Program-made: the position numbers and the translations under genes
The notes under the pieces: model-generated
What the model was told of the DNA's origin: nothing
The model's input: only the letters and a program-made list of their open reading frames with translations
The model's database searches: none
Assembly (NCBI RefSeq): GCF_030147005.1
Contig: NZ_JASLAW010000141.1
Span: 1-61,811, forward strand
Direction: 5' to 3'
Source of the DNA: Pseudomonas sp.
GTDB taxonomy: Bacteria; Pseudomonadota; Gammaproteobacteria; Pseudomonadales; Pseudomonadaceae
Length of the DNA: 61,811 nt
Shown here: piece after piece, positions 42,910-51,943 of the stretch
How the letters are laid out: each line of letters opens with the position of its first letter
Position numbering within the stretch: the first letter of the stretch is position 1

Positions 42910-44163
42910 TCAGGTTTGTTCGCTGCGCACGTTCACATAGAGAGCACGCCCGGCACCGAGTCCGGCGAGGATTGCACCCGCGCCGAGTACCGCGAAAATC
43001 CAGCCGACCGCGTTCCAGCCTCCGGTCCAGTCATGCACCAGGCCGACCGCGAACGGCCCCGCCGAGGCCAGGGTGTAACCGATGCCCTGGGCCATGCTCG
43101 ACAGATTGGCCGCCACGTGGGAATCCCGTGAGCGCAATACTATCAGGGTCAACGCCAGGCTGAACGTGCCACCCTGGCCCAGGCCCAACAGAATCGCCCA
43201 GCCCCACAGGCCATCCAACGGTGCGTAAAGGCAACCGAACAGGCCACCGAGGGTCATCAGCATCACCACCACAATGGCCAGGCGCTGGTCCTTGCCTCGG
43301 GTGGCAAGCCACGGCGCGGCGAGAGAACTGAGCAATTGCACAATGATCGAACCCGACAGCGCCAACCCGGCTTCGGTGGCGCTCAGGCCACGGCCGATCA
43401 GGATCGACGGCAACCAGCCGAACACGATATACGCCAGGGAAGATTGCAGGCCCATGTACAAGGTGACCTGCCAAGCCAACGGATCGCGCAGCAAGCCCTT
43501 CACTCGGTAGGCGGCCCGATGAGCCCCATGCTTGTGCCCCACTTGCGGCAACCAGAACAACGCAGCCAACAAGGCCGGCAGAATCCAGAAGCCCAGGCCC
43601 AAGGCCCAGCTGTCGCCAAAGTAATGGCTGAGCGGCACCGTAGCCCCGGCCGCCAATGCCGCGCCCAGGCACAGCGCCATGGTGTACACACCGGTCATGG
43701 CGCCGGCCTGCCGGGCGAAGTCACGCTTGACGATCCCCGGCAACAACACGCCGATAATGCCAATGCTGGCGCCGGCGATCAGGCTGCCGGCAAACAGTCC
43801 GGCTTCACCGAACGAACTGCGCAGGATGATCCCGGCGGCCAACGTCAGCAGGATGCCGAGTACCACGCGCTCGGCACCAAAGCGCCGCGCCAGGAGCGGC
43901 GCGGTGGGCGCGAACAGGCCCAGGCATAACACCGGCAGGGTGGTCAGCAAACCGGCCTTGGCGGCCGACAGTCCGAGGCTGGTGGACACCTCGCCAAGCA
44001 GCGGCGACAAGCTCGACAGCGCCGGGCGCAGGTTCAGCGCCACCAACACCAGGCCCAGCAGCAACAACCACGGGCGAAGCACCTGCGGGTGGCTGTGTTG
44101 CACCCCTTCTTCGTCGGCTTCGGCGTCAATTAACAGTTCTTCAAGTTTGGTTTCGGGAGTCAT
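42910..44163 (-). CDS. MFS transporter of the CynX/NimT family
   Basis: 417 residues with 12 hydrophobic segments. VLVALNLRPALSSLSPLLGEVSTSLGLSAAKAGLLTTLPVLCLGLFAP is the family signature for CynX/NimT (cyanate or 2-nitroimidazole transport). The cytoplasmic N-terminus is acidic. The substrate here is unknown; no cynS or cynT genes are adjacent. Its stop is two bases from that of the convergent tip-adhesin gene. Confidence 0.88.
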   Translation of the reverse strand: MTPETKLEELLIDAEADEEGVQHSHPQVLRPWLLLLGLVLVALNLRPALSSLSPLLGEVSTSLGLSAAKAGLLTTLPVLCLGLFAPTAPLLARRFGAERVVLGILLTLAAGIILRSSFGEAGLFAGSLIAGASIGIIGVLLPGIVKRDFARQAGAMTGVYTMALCLGAALAAGATVPLSHYFGDSWALGLGFWILPALLAALFWLPQVGHKHGAHRAAYRVKGLLRDPLAWQVTLYMGLQSSLAYIVFGWLPSILIGRGLSATEAGLALSGSIIVQLLSSLAAPWLATRGKDQRLAIVVVMLMTLGGLFGCLYAPLDGLWGWAILLGLGQGGTFSLALTLIVLRSRDSHVAANLSSMAQGIGYTLASAGPFAVGLVHDWTGGWNAVGWIFAVLGAGAILAGLGAGRALYVNVRSEQT

Positions 44164-44300
44164 TGCTCACTGCCGGCAGAAGGACGGGCGTTTGCCCTAA
44201 TCGATGGATGAAAAGTCCCACAGCCTATTCGGACGCGCCTACAACAGCAACGCACCAGGTTTTTTAAGCGGCAAAAGGAGCAGTATTTTCGATTGGTAAA

Positions 44301-44319
44301 ATTAGCCTCAGAGGCTAAT
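44301..44319. promoter_or_regulatory. Palindromic operator of mqsRA
   Basis: ATTAGCCTC-A-GAGGCTAAT is a perfect 9-1-9 palindrome, 19 bases before the mqsR ATG. MqsA-type antitoxins bind palindromes at this position to repress their own operon. The flanking DNA is AT-rich and probably contains the promoter. Confidence 0.8.
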
Positions 44320-44338
44320 TAGTGGACTCAGGTGTCTT

Positions 44339-44677
44339 ATGGAAAAGTACACACCTGATTACGATCTACAGGTGATAAAGGCAGATGTCATCAGGCTGGG
44401 TTACAGGGCATTCACTGCAAGCGCAAGGGAGGGTGCTCGGCGACTCAAGCTGAGCACGAGTCAAATGCAAAGCGTGGTCTGCGCCCTTGAGAAACACATG
44501 TTGTACAAGTCAATGACGACCTGCCCAAGCCATCGGGTATGGCACGACGTGTATTTAATCGCGATTTATAACGCGGAGATTTACATCAAAGTGACCTGCC
44601 GCCCAAACGGTGGGCCGCCCGTAATCTCCTTCAAGCCTCATGAGAACCCAACCATGTATGAGCTGCGGAGCCCATGA
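44339..44677 (+). CDS. mqsR: MqsR-family type II toxin (mRNA interferase)
   Basis: 112 residues versus 98 in E. coli MqsR. The start MEKYTPDYDLQVIKADV and the core LYKSMTTCPSHRVWHDVY ... EIYIKV ... VISFK align with MqsR (MEKRTPHT; YKSMTTYSDHTIWQDVY; VYLKI; IVSFK). E. coli catalytic Lys56 and Tyr81 correspond to Lys57 and Tyr82. The Gln68 position is His69 here. The last 12 or so residues extend beyond the E. coli end and overlap mqsA by 38 bases. Toxins of this family cut mRNA at GCN sequences. Confidence 0.85.
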   Translation: MEKYTPDYDLQVIKADVIRLGYRAFTASAREGARRLKLSTSQMQSVVCALEKHMLYKSMTTCPSHRVWHDVYLIAIYNAEIYIKVTCRPNGGPPVISFKPHENPTMYELRSP

Positions 44678-45131
44678 TGGAATGCAGCATTTCAAGGGAC
44701 GCACTTTCACCATCGACGCCTGCGCAATGATCCGCAAAGTCCCTGATATTGCAGGCTGGGAATGCCAGCTATGCATGGAGGTGGAGTTTGATTACGACGA
44801 CGACAGCGCAGAACGTTACTCCAATACCTGCGATCAATTGCTGGTTGATGCCAAGGCGATCATCGCCGCAGAAATGAAGAGAATCCGTCGCAAACTGCAC
44901 CTGGCTCAGAAGGACGCGGTAAAAATACTGACGGGCCGTGGTCATAACGCATTCTCTCGGTACGAACGGGCGGAAACTTTCCCACCGCAGCCGCTATTCA
45001 CACTGATGCGCCTGCTTGATAAACACCCGCATTTAGTGGCCGAGATACACACCCTCAATGCGGGAGAGGACCTGAATCGGCTGCTCATGGCCAAAGACTC
45101 ACAACAACATGCGGCTCAACCCTGCGCGTAG
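44640..45131 (+). CDS. mqsA: MqsA-family antitoxin (zinc domain plus HTH)
   Basis: 163 residues. The N-terminal zinc-binding domain has Cys6-x2-Cys9 and Cys42-x2-Cys45. The C-terminal helix-turn-helix domain (RRKLHLAQKDAVKILTGRGHNAFSRYERAE) matches MqsA (KVRKKLSLTQKEASEIFGG, NAFSRYEKG). It neutralises MqsR and represses the operon by binding the upstream palindrome. It is longer than E. coli MqsA (131 residues) by a C-terminal extension. It overlaps mqsR by 38 bases, unlike the adjacent arrangement in E. coli. Confidence 0.88.
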   Translation: MRTQPCMSCGAHDGMQHFKGRTFTIDACAMIRKVPDIAGWECQLCMEVEFDYDDDSAERYSNTCDQLLVDAKAIIAAEMKRIRRKLHLAQKDAVKILTGRGHNAFSRYERAETFPPQPLFTLMRLLDKHPHLVAEIHTLNAGEDLNRLLMAKDSQQHAAQPCA

Positions 45132-45147
45132 AACCGACAGGCAAAAA

Positions 45148-45171
45148 AAACCCGGCACCAGGGCCGGGTTT
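45148..45171. terminator. Bidirectional terminator between mqsA and aapP
   Basis: AAACCCGGC at 45148-45156 and GCCGGGTTT at 45163-45171 form a 9-bp stem with A-run and T-rich flanks. It lies between the convergent stops of mqsA (45131) and the ATPase gene (45195). Confidence 0.8.
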
Positions 45172-45194
45172 ATTCTTCAAGCGTCACTCATCGA

Positions 45195-45959
45195 TCAATG
45201 CAAAATCTGGCTCAAGAACAGCTTGGTCCGGTCATTCTGCGGATTATCGAAAAAGTCATTCGGCGCCGCCTGCTCGACGATTTCGCCCTTGTCCATGAAG
45301 ATCACGCGGTTGGCCACGGTGCGCGCAAAACCCATCTCGTGGGTCACGCACAACATGGTCATGCCGTCTTCGGCCAGGCCGATCATGGTGTCCAGCACCT
45401 CCTTGACCATTTCCGGGTCGAGGGCCGAGGTCGGTTCGTCGAACAGCATGATTTTCGGCTTCATGCACAGCGCGCGGGCAATCGCCACGCGCTGTTGCTG
45501 GCCGCCGGACAGTTGCCCCGGAAACTTGTGGGCCTGCTCCGGAATGCGCACACGCTCCAGGTAATGCATGGCAATTTCCTCGGCCTTGCGCTTGGGCATC
45601 TTGCGCACCCACATCGGCGCCAGCGTGCAGTTCTGCAGGATGGTCAGGTGCGGGAACAGGTTGAAGTGCTGGAACACCATGCCGACTTCACGGCGGATCG
45701 CTTCGATCTGCTTGAGGTCGTTGGTCAGTTCCACCCCATCGACCACGATGCGGCCCTGCTGGTGCTCTTCCAGACGGTTGAGGCAGCGGATAGTGGTGGA
45801 CTTGCCCGAACCCGACGGGCCGCACAGCACGATTCGCTCGCCCTGTTTGACGTTTAGGTTGATGTCCTTCAACACGTGGAACTGGCCATACCACTTGTTC
45901 ACGCCCTGCATCTGGATAATGCCTTCAGGGCTCACAGGCTGTTTGATCGCTTCGCTCAT
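45195..45959 (-). CDS. aapP: General L-amino acid ABC transporter ATP-binding protein
   Basis: 254 residues from the ATG at 45959, which has GGAG eight bases upstream (an in-frame GTG lies one codon earlier). The Walker A GPSGSGKS, Q-loop (VFQHFNLFPH), signature LSGGQQQRVAIARAL, Walker B IMLFDEPTSALD and switch His (VTHEMG) are intact. It is the last gene of aapJQMP and energises import of a broad range of L-amino acids. Confidence 0.95.
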   Translation of the reverse strand: MSEAIKQPVSPEGIIQMQGVNKWYGQFHVLKDINLNVKQGERIVLCGPSGSGKSTTIRCLNRLEEHQQGRIVVDGVELTNDLKQIEAIRREVGMVFQHFNLFPHLTILQNCTLAPMWVRKMPKRKAEEIAMHYLERVRIPEQAHKFPGQLSGGQQQRVAIARALCMKPKIMLFDEPTSALDPEMVKEVLDTMIGLAEDGMTMLCVTHEMGFARTVANRVIFMDKGEIVEQAAPNDFFDNPQNDRTKLFLSQILH

Positions 45960-45970
45960 CACATCAACTC

Positions 45971-47068
45971 CTAACGCTTGTGGCCTGTGTCGAGCTTGTG
46001 TTCCAAATGAATGGAATAGCGCGACATACCAAAACAGAAAATCCAGAACACCAGGGCGGCGAACACGTAGCCTTCAGTTGCCATGCCCAACCATTTGGGG
46101 TCGGCGGCGGCTTGTTTGACGCTGTTGAGCAGGTCGAACAGGCCGATGATGATCACAAGGCTCGTATCCTTGAACAACGCGATAAACGTGTTGACGATGC
46201 CGGGGATCACCATCTTCAGGGCTTGCGGCAAGATCACCAGGCCCATGCTGCGCCAGTAACCCAGGCCCATCGCTGCGGCCGCTTCGTACTGGCCCTTGGG
46301 AATCGCCTGCAAACCGCCGCGCACCACTTCGGCCACATAGGCCGACTGGAACAGGATCACGCCGATCAATGCGCGCAGCAGCTTGTCGATGCCCATGCCT
46401 TCAGGCAGAAACAGCGGCAGCATCACCGAAGACATGAACAGCACAGTGATCAACGGCACGCCACGCCAGAATTCGATGAAGGTCACGCAGACCACTCGAA
46501 TCGCCGGCATGTTCGAACGCCGCCCCAATGCCAGCATGATGCCCAGCGGCAACGCGCCGGCAATGCCGACGGTGGCGATGACCAGGGTCAGCATCAGGCC
46601 GCCCCATTGGCTGGTGGCCACGTTGGTCAGCCCGAACGCGCCGCCGTGCAGCAGGAAGAACGCGATGATCGGGTACAGCACCAGAAAGCTCAGGCCGTAG
46701 ACCGCCTTGCGTTGAAAGCGCGAGATGAACAACGGTGCCACGCCGACAATCGCCAGCCACACGGTCAGGTCCACACGCCAGCGCAGGTCGCCGGGGTAAT
46801 AGCCGTACATGAACTGTCCGAAGCGCTGTTGGATAAATACCCAGCAGGCGCCCTCTTTGGTGCAATCGGCGCGCGTGGTGCCGACCCAGTTGGCGTCGAT
46901 GATCGCCCAGCTGAGGATCGGCGGCACCACCAGGTAGATCAGGTAGAACGCCAGCAACGTCAGCAGCGTGTTGAGCCAGCTGGAAAACAGGTTGGCGCGC
47001 ATCCATGCCATCGGCCCGAAGACTTTGTTCGGCGGCGGCATATCAGGTTTGAACGTATGTGAACTCAT
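45971..47068 (-). CDS. aapM: General L-amino acid ABC transporter permease AapM
   Basis: 365 residues. A long N-terminal hydrophobic region precedes the HisM-type permease core. The EAA loop reads GLQAIPKGQYEAAAAMGLGYWRSMGLVILPQALKMVIPG. The N-terminus (FGPMAWMRANLFSSWLNTLL) is typical of AapM. It forms the membrane channel with AapQ. It lies 10 bases after aapQ and 11 bases before aapP. Confidence 0.94.
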   Translation of the reverse strand: MSSHTFKPDMPPPNKVFGPMAWMRANLFSSWLNTLLTLLAFYLIYLVVPPILSWAIIDANWVGTTRADCTKEGACWVFIQQRFGQFMYGYYPGDLRWRVDLTVWLAIVGVAPLFISRFQRKAVYGLSFLVLYPIIAFFLLHGGAFGLTNVATSQWGGLMLTLVIATVGIAGALPLGIMLALGRRSNMPAIRVVCVTFIEFWRGVPLITVLFMSSVMLPLFLPEGMGIDKLLRALIGVILFQSAYVAEVVRGGLQAIPKGQYEAAAAMGLGYWRSMGLVILPQALKMVIPGIVNTFIALFKDTSLVIIIGLFDLLNSVKQAAADPKWLGMATEGYVFAALVFWIFCFGMSRYSIHLEHKLDTGHKR

Positions 47069-47078
47069 GGGCGTTTCC

Positions 47079-48260
47079 TCACCGCTCGATCAGCGCAATG
47101 CGCTTGTTGTACCAGTTCATCAGCAACGAAATGCTGATGCTGATCGCCAGGTACACGCTCATGGTGATGGCAATGACCTCGATGGCCTGGCCGGTCTGGT
47201 TCAGCACCGTGCCGGCAAACAGCGAAACCATCTCCGGATAACCGATACCGGCGGCCAGCGACGAGTTTTTCGCCAGGTTCAGGTATTGGCTGGTCAGCGG
47301 TGGAATGATCACTCGCAAGGCCTGCGGGATGATGACCTTGCGCAGCGTCGGCCCAGGGCGAAGGCCCAGGGAACGCGCGGCTTCGGTCTGGCCGTGGCTG
47401 ACCGACTTGATGCCCGAACGCACGATCTCGGCGATAAACGCTGCCGTGTAGACGGTCAGTGCCAGGGTCAGTGCCAGCAGTTCAGGGATCAATACCCAGC
47501 CGCCGACAAAGTTGAAACCTTTGAGCTCGGGCATTTCCCAATGCAACGGCGCGCCGAAGATCAATGCGCACAACGTCGGGATCACCACGAGCAAGCCAAG
47601 GCCCGCCCAGAATTTATGGAACGGTACGCCGGTGGCTTCAAAGCGCTTATTGGCCCAGCGGGTCATCAGCACAATGGCGACAGTCGCCACCACGACGCTG
47701 CCCACGAACGGCCAGAACCCATCGGCGGCCAGCGCCGCCGGCATGTTCAGGCCACGGCTGCTGACAAAGAACGTATCGCCGAAGTTGTGACTGTTACGCG
47801 GCCCCGGCATCGTCAGGAACACCGCGAAGTACCAGAACAGGATTTGCAGCAGCGGCGGAATGTTGCGGAACACTTCCACATACACGGTCGCCAGCTTGTT
47901 GATCATCCAGTTCGGCGACAACCGCGCCACGCCAATCACGAACCCGAGCAGTGTTGCCAGGATCACGCCGATAAAGGTCACCAGCAAGGTGTTGAGCAGA
48001 CCGATCACAAACACTCGGGCATAGCTGTCCGATTCGGTGTAATCAATCAAATGCTGCGCGATGCCGAAACCGGCACTGCGCTCAAGAAAGTCGAAACCCG
48101 AGGTAATGCCCCGGTGTTGCAGGTTGGTCTGGGTATTGTTGAAGAGGTACCAGCCCAGCGAGACCACCGCCACAATCGTGATGATCTGAAAGAGCCACGC
48201 ACGCACTTTGGGATCGCTGAAGCTGAGCTTCTGCTTGGGTGCGCCGATTTGATTTTGCAT
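47079..48260 (-). CDS. aapQ: General L-amino acid ABC transporter permease AapQ
   Basis: 393 residues. The N-terminus FSDPKVRAWLFQIITIVAVV and the long segment between helices are AapQ features. The EAA motif reads GIKSVSHGQTEAARSLGLRPGPTLRKVIIPQALRVIIPP. It is the partner permease of AapM. A stem-loop separates it from aapJ. Confidence 0.94.
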   Translation of the reverse strand: MQNQIGAPKQKLSFSDPKVRAWLFQIITIVAVVSLGWYLFNNTQTNLQHRGITSGFDFLERSAGFGIAQHLIDYTESDSYARVFVIGLLNTLLVTFIGVILATLLGFVIGVARLSPNWMINKLATVYVEVFRNIPPLLQILFWYFAVFLTMPGPRNSHNFGDTFFVSSRGLNMPAALAADGFWPFVGSVVVATVAIVLMTRWANKRFEATGVPFHKFWAGLGLLVVIPTLCALIFGAPLHWEMPELKGFNFVGGWVLIPELLALTLALTVYTAAFIAEIVRSGIKSVSHGQTEAARSLGLRPGPTLRKVIIPQALRVIIPPLTSQYLNLAKNSSLAAGIGYPEMVSLFAGTVLNQTGQAIEVIAITMSVYLAISISISLLMNWYNKRIALIER

Positions 48261-48285
48261 GAAGTGCCCCGCAAAGAATGGAACA

Positions 48286-48324
48286 GAACATCACCCGGCG
48301 GTTGGCCCACCGGGTGACAGAACC
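48286..48324 (-). promoter_or_regulatory. Intergenic stem-loop between aapJ and aapQ
   Basis: TCACCCGG at 48291-48298 pairs with CCGGGTGA at 48310-48317, with further pairing of flanking GTTCTG-like bases. There is no T-run. Such hairpins after binding-protein genes often stabilise the upstream mRNA or lower downstream expression, giving excess binding protein. That role is an inference. Confidence 0.5.
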
Positions 48325-48332
48325 ATCAGTTA

Positions 48333-49364
48333 TCAGCGCACAGGCGGTGCGTATTGAATGCCGCCGTTGTTCCACAGCGCGTTCAGGCCACGGTCGATTT
48401 CCAGCGGGGTGCTCTTGCCGAGGTTGCGCTCGAACACTTCGCCGTAGTTACCGACCTGCTTGACGATCTGTACCACCCAATCTTTCTTCACTTTCAGGTC
48501 TTTGCCGTATTCGCCGTCAGCACCGAGCAGACGGGCGACGTCCGGGTTCTTGGTGGACTTGGCTTCAGCTTCAACGTTCTTGGAGGTGATACCGGCTTCT
48601 TCAGCGTTGAGCATGGCGTAGCCTACCCAGCGCACGATGGCCAGCCACTCGTCGTCGCCATTACGTACGACCGGGCCCAGGGGCTCCTTGGAAATGGTTT
48701 CCGGCAGAACCACGTAGTCCTTCGGCGCGGCCAGCTTGCTGCGCTGGGCGAACAGTTGGGACTTGTCGGAGGTCAGCACGTCGCAACGCCCGGATTCCAG
48801 CGACTTGGCGCTTTCGTCGGAAGTGTCGAAGGTGATCGGGGTGTATTTAAGGTTGTTGCCGCGGAAGTAGTCGGAAACGTTCAGCTCGGTGGTGGTACCG
48901 GCCTGGATGCAGATGGTTGCACCGTCCAGTTCCTTGGCGCTCTTGACGCCCAGCTTGTTGTTAACCAGGAAGCCGATGCCGTCGTAGTAGGTAATGAAGC
49001 CCGGGAATTTCAGGCCCATGCCCGCATCGCGGGAGCTGGTCATGGTGGTGTTGCGCGACAGGATGTCGACTTCGCCGGACTGCAGCGCGGTGAAACGCTC
49101 CTTGGCGTTCAATTGGCTGAATTTGACCTTGGTCGCGTCACCGAAAACGGCAGCGGCCACGGCGCGGCATACGTCAGCGTCGATCCCGAGGATCTTGCCG
49201 CTGGCATCCGGCACCGAGAAACCCGGCAGGCCGTCACTCACGCCGCATTGCACAAAACCTTTCTTCTGCACGGCGTCCAGGGTGGCACCGGCCTGGGCAA
49301 AACCACTGACACCCAATACAGCGGCCGCGGTCACGATGGCCAGGGTGGATTTCAATACCTTCAT
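48333..49364 (-). CDS. aapJ: General L-amino acid ABC transporter substrate-binding protein
   Basis: 343 residues. The signal peptide ends near GFAQA. The mature protein (VQKKGFVQCGVSDGLPGFSVPDASGKILGIDADVCRAVAAAVFG) is a family-3 periplasmic solute-binding protein of the AapJ/BztA type. GGAGG lies five bases before the ATG. It is the first gene of the aapJQMP operon. Confidence 0.95.
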   Translation of the reverse strand: MKVLKSTLAIVTAAAVLGVSGFAQAGATLDAVQKKGFVQCGVSDGLPGFSVPDASGKILGIDADVCRAVAAAVFGDATKVKFSQLNAKERFTALQSGEVDILSRNTTMTSSRDAGMGLKFPGFITYYDGIGFLVNNKLGVKSAKELDGATICIQAGTTTELNVSDYFRGNNLKYTPITFDTSDESAKSLESGRCDVLTSDKSQLFAQRSKLAAPKDYVVLPETISKEPLGPVVRNGDDEWLAIVRWVGYAMLNAEEAGITSKNVEAEAKSTKNPDVARLLGADGEYGKDLKVKKDWVVQIVKQVGNYGEVFERNLGKSTPLEIDRGLNALWNNGGIQYAPPVR

Positions 49365-49709
49365 TCAAACCTCCAGTTGCTCTTGTTGTGTCGGAGCTCC
49401 AACCTCAGCGCACCCTTATGAGGCGATATCGACCCGTGTTGGCTTTTTTTGGGGTCAAGCAGCATGAGATTTTTGCGGTAATTCCAGGCGCTTTCCCACG
49501 AGCGGCAGTCACTGATAGTGTTACCGTTCTAGGAGAGTTCTGACATCGACCTACACATAGCAAGGCCCGTACCAGAGTGCCGGCTGAGTCGATGACCGCC
49601 ATGTTCAATGGCAAAAGATTCAACCTTGCGACATTCTCTTAACAGATCAACCTGTCGCGCACCGTTCCGACGCACCCAATCGGAGCGCACGCACATCTAT
49701 GGAGCAGAC
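49365..49709. other. Intergenic region upstream of aapJ and the esterase gene
   Basis: 345 bases holding two divergent promoters. I found no convincing -24/-12 or sigma-70 pair by eye. A GACCC / GGGTC pair with a T-run lies near 49430-49455. Open frames here do not look coding. Confidence 0.35.
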
Positions 49710-50366
49710 ATGACCGAACCCCTGATTCTAGAGCCCGCCAAGCCCGCAGACGCCTGCGTTATCTGGCTGCACGGCCTGGGCGCCGATCGCTACGACTTCT
49801 TGCCGGTGGCCGAAGCGCTGCAGGAAGCGCTACTGACGACCCGCTTCGTTTTGCCCCAGGCGCCCAGCCGTCCGGTGACGATCAATGGTGGCTACGAGAT
49901 GCCGAGCTGGTACGACATCAGGGCCATGAGCCCGGCCCGTTCGATCAGCCTGGAAGAGTTGGAAGCGTCGGCCAAAATGGTCACGGACTTGATCGAGGCG
50001 CAGAAGAGAACCGGAATAGACGCTTCGCGAGTTTTTCTTGCGGGCTTTTCCCAGGGTGGCGCGGTGGTTTTCCACACAGCGTTTAAAAAATGGCAAGGCC
50101 CGCTGGGTGGCGTAATCGCCCTCTCCACTTACGCGCCGACCTTCGACGACGAGCTGGAATTATCCGCCAGCCAGCAACGCATCCCTGCCCTGTGCCTGCA
50201 TGGTCAGTACGACGAGGTGGTTCAAAACGCCATGGGCCGCAGCGCCTATGAGCGTTTGAAGACCCGTAGTGTCACCGTGACATGGCAGGAATACCCAATG
50301 GGCCACGAAGTGTTACCCCAAGAGATACGCGATATCGGCACTTGGCTGGCTGAACGCCTGCGCTGA
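49710..50366 (+). CDS. Carboxylesterase/phospholipase-type alpha/beta hydrolase
   Basis: 218 residues from the ATG at 49710 with GGAG just upstream. VIWLHGLGADRYDFLPVAEAL carries the oxyanion-hole region. The nucleophile is Ser114 in GFSQGG, with Asp168 (GQYDEVV) and His199 (MGHEV) completing the triad. It fits the EstB/acyl-protein thioesterase-like family of small cytoplasmic esterases acting on short-chain esters; the natural substrate is unknown. Confidence 0.9.
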   Translation: MTEPLILEPAKPADACVIWLHGLGADRYDFLPVAEALQEALLTTRFVLPQAPSRPVTINGGYEMPSWYDIRAMSPARSISLEELEASAKMVTDLIEAQKRTGIDASRVFLAGFSQGGAVVFHTAFKKWQGPLGGVIALSTYAPTFDDELELSASQQRIPALCLHGQYDEVVQNAMGRSAYERLKTRSVTVTWQEYPMGHEVLPQEIRDIGTWLAERLR

Positions 50367-50461
50367 ACCGCGTGTTTATGTAGTTGTATGACAGACGCAC
50401 TACGCCGCGCCCGATTCTTGCATTACACTGGCCGGCGTACATTCCTTAACCAATTAATGAG

Positions 50462-51928
50462 ATGACCGTGCTCAAAGCACTCAAGAAAATGTTCGGCAAA
50501 AGCGAGGCTGAGCCGCTCGCGCCTGTTCGCAGTGCTCCCGCTCTCAAGCCCGGCAACCGCAATGACGGTATTGAGCCCGACCGGACCCTACCTGCCGCCT
50601 CACCGAAAACACTGCCGGTGACAGCGCCTGAACAGGCAGCGCCGGCGACAACCGTCGCCCCGTCTGTTCCAAAACCGCGCCGCGAACGCGCGCCCAAGCC
50701 GCCCGTGACGCCGTGGACACTCGACGACTTTGTCGTCGAACCCCAGGAAGGCAAAACCCGCTTCCACGATTTCAAGCTGGCTCCGGAACTGATGCATGCC
50801 ATCCAGGACCTGGGCTTCCCGTACTGCACGCCGATCCAGGCGCAGGTGCTGGGCTTCACCCTGGCCGGCAAAGATGCCATTGGTCGTGCCCAGACCGGCA
50901 CCGGCAAGACCGCCGCGTTCCTGATCTCGATCATCACCCAGCTGCTGCAAACCCCACCGCCCAAAGAGCGCTATATGGGCGAGCCGCGTGCGCTGATCAT
51001 CGCGCCTACCCGTGAATTGGTGGTGCAGATCGCCAAGGACGCCGCCGACCTGACCAAGTACACCGGCCTCAACGTCATGACGTTCGTCGGCGGCATGGAT
51101 TTCGACAAGCAGCTCAAACACCTCGAAGCCCGTCACTGCGACATCCTGGTGGCCACCCCAGGTCGCCTGCTCGACTTCAACCAGCGCGGCGACGTGCACC
51201 TGGACATGGTCGAAGTGATGGTGCTGGACGAAGCCGACCGCATGCTCGACATGGGTTTTATCCCGCAAGTGCGCCAGATCATTCGCCAGACTCCACCAAA
51301 AGCCGAGCGCCAGACCCTGCTGTTTTCCGCGACCTTCACCGAAGACGTAATGAACCTCGCCAAGCAGTGGACCACCGACCCGTCCATCGTCGAGATCGAA
51401 GCACTCAACGTCGCCAGCGAAAACGTTGAGCAGCACATCTACGCCGTGGCCGGTGCCGACAAGTACAAGCTGCTCTACAACCTGATCAACGACAACGGTT
51501 GGGAGCGTGTGATGGTGTTCGCCAACCGCAAGGACGAAGTGCGCCGCATCGAAGAACGCCTGGTGCGCGATGGCGTCAACGCCGCGCAACTGTCGGGCGA
51601 CGTGCCGCAACACAAGCGCATCAAGACCCTGGAAGGCTTTCGCGAAGGCAAGATCCGCGTGCTGGTGGCCACCGACGTGGCCGGCCGCGGGATTCACATC
51701 GACGGCATCAGCCACGTGATCAACTTCACCTTGCCGGAAGTGCCGGACGACTACGTGCACCGTATTGGCCGCACCGGGCGTGCCGGGGCTGCAGGTGTGT
51801 CGATCAGCTTTGCAGGTGAGGATGACTCGTATCAGTTGCCTTCGATCGAAGCGCTGCTGGGGCGCAAGATCAGTTGCGAGACGCCATCGACGCATTTGTT
51901 GCGAGCGGTGGAGCGCAAGCGCCCGTAG
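50462..51928 (+). CDS. rhlB: DEAD-box ATP-dependent RNA helicase RhlB
   Basis: 488 residues. An N-terminal Pro/Ala/Lys-rich, probably disordered extension of about 100 residues precedes the helicase core: Q motif (FHDFKLAPELMHAIQDLGFPYCTPIQAQ), Walker A AQTGTGKT at 143-150, DEAD at 256-259, SAT, and the C-terminal HRIGRTGRAG motif. RhlB unwinds structured RNA, often with the RNA degradosome. The helicase core and the long N-terminal tail fit Pseudomonas RhlB; the exact paralogue is less certain than the family. Confidence 0.9.
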   Translation: MTVLKALKKMFGKSEAEPLAPVRSAPALKPGNRNDGIEPDRTLPAASPKTLPVTAPEQAAPATTVAPSVPKPRRERAPKPPVTPWTLDDFVVEPQEGKTRFHDFKLAPELMHAIQDLGFPYCTPIQAQVLGFTLAGKDAIGRAQTGTGKTAAFLISIITQLLQTPPPKERYMGEPRALIIAPTRELVVQIAKDAADLTKYTGLNVMTFVGGMDFDKQLKHLEARHCDILVATPGRLLDFNQRGDVHLDMVEVMVLDEADRMLDMGFIPQVRQIIRQTPPKAERQTLLFSATFTEDVMNLAKQWTTDPSIVEIEALNVASENVEQHIYAVAGADKYKLLYNLINDNGWERVMVFANRKDEVRRIEERLVRDGVNAAQLSGDVPQHKRIKTLEGFREGKIRVLVATDVAGRGIHIDGISHVINFTLPEVPDDYVHRIGRTGRAGAAGVSISFAGEDDSYQLPSIEALLGRKISCETPSTHLLRAVERKRP

Positions 51929-51943
51929 GCTGGGATGCGGTAA

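Noticed and set aside
46968..48317. Plus-strand open frame of 449 codons opposite aapQ and part of aapM
   Set aside because: Antisense shadow with a low-complexity Gln/His/Arg pattern; the aap genes on the other strand are certain.
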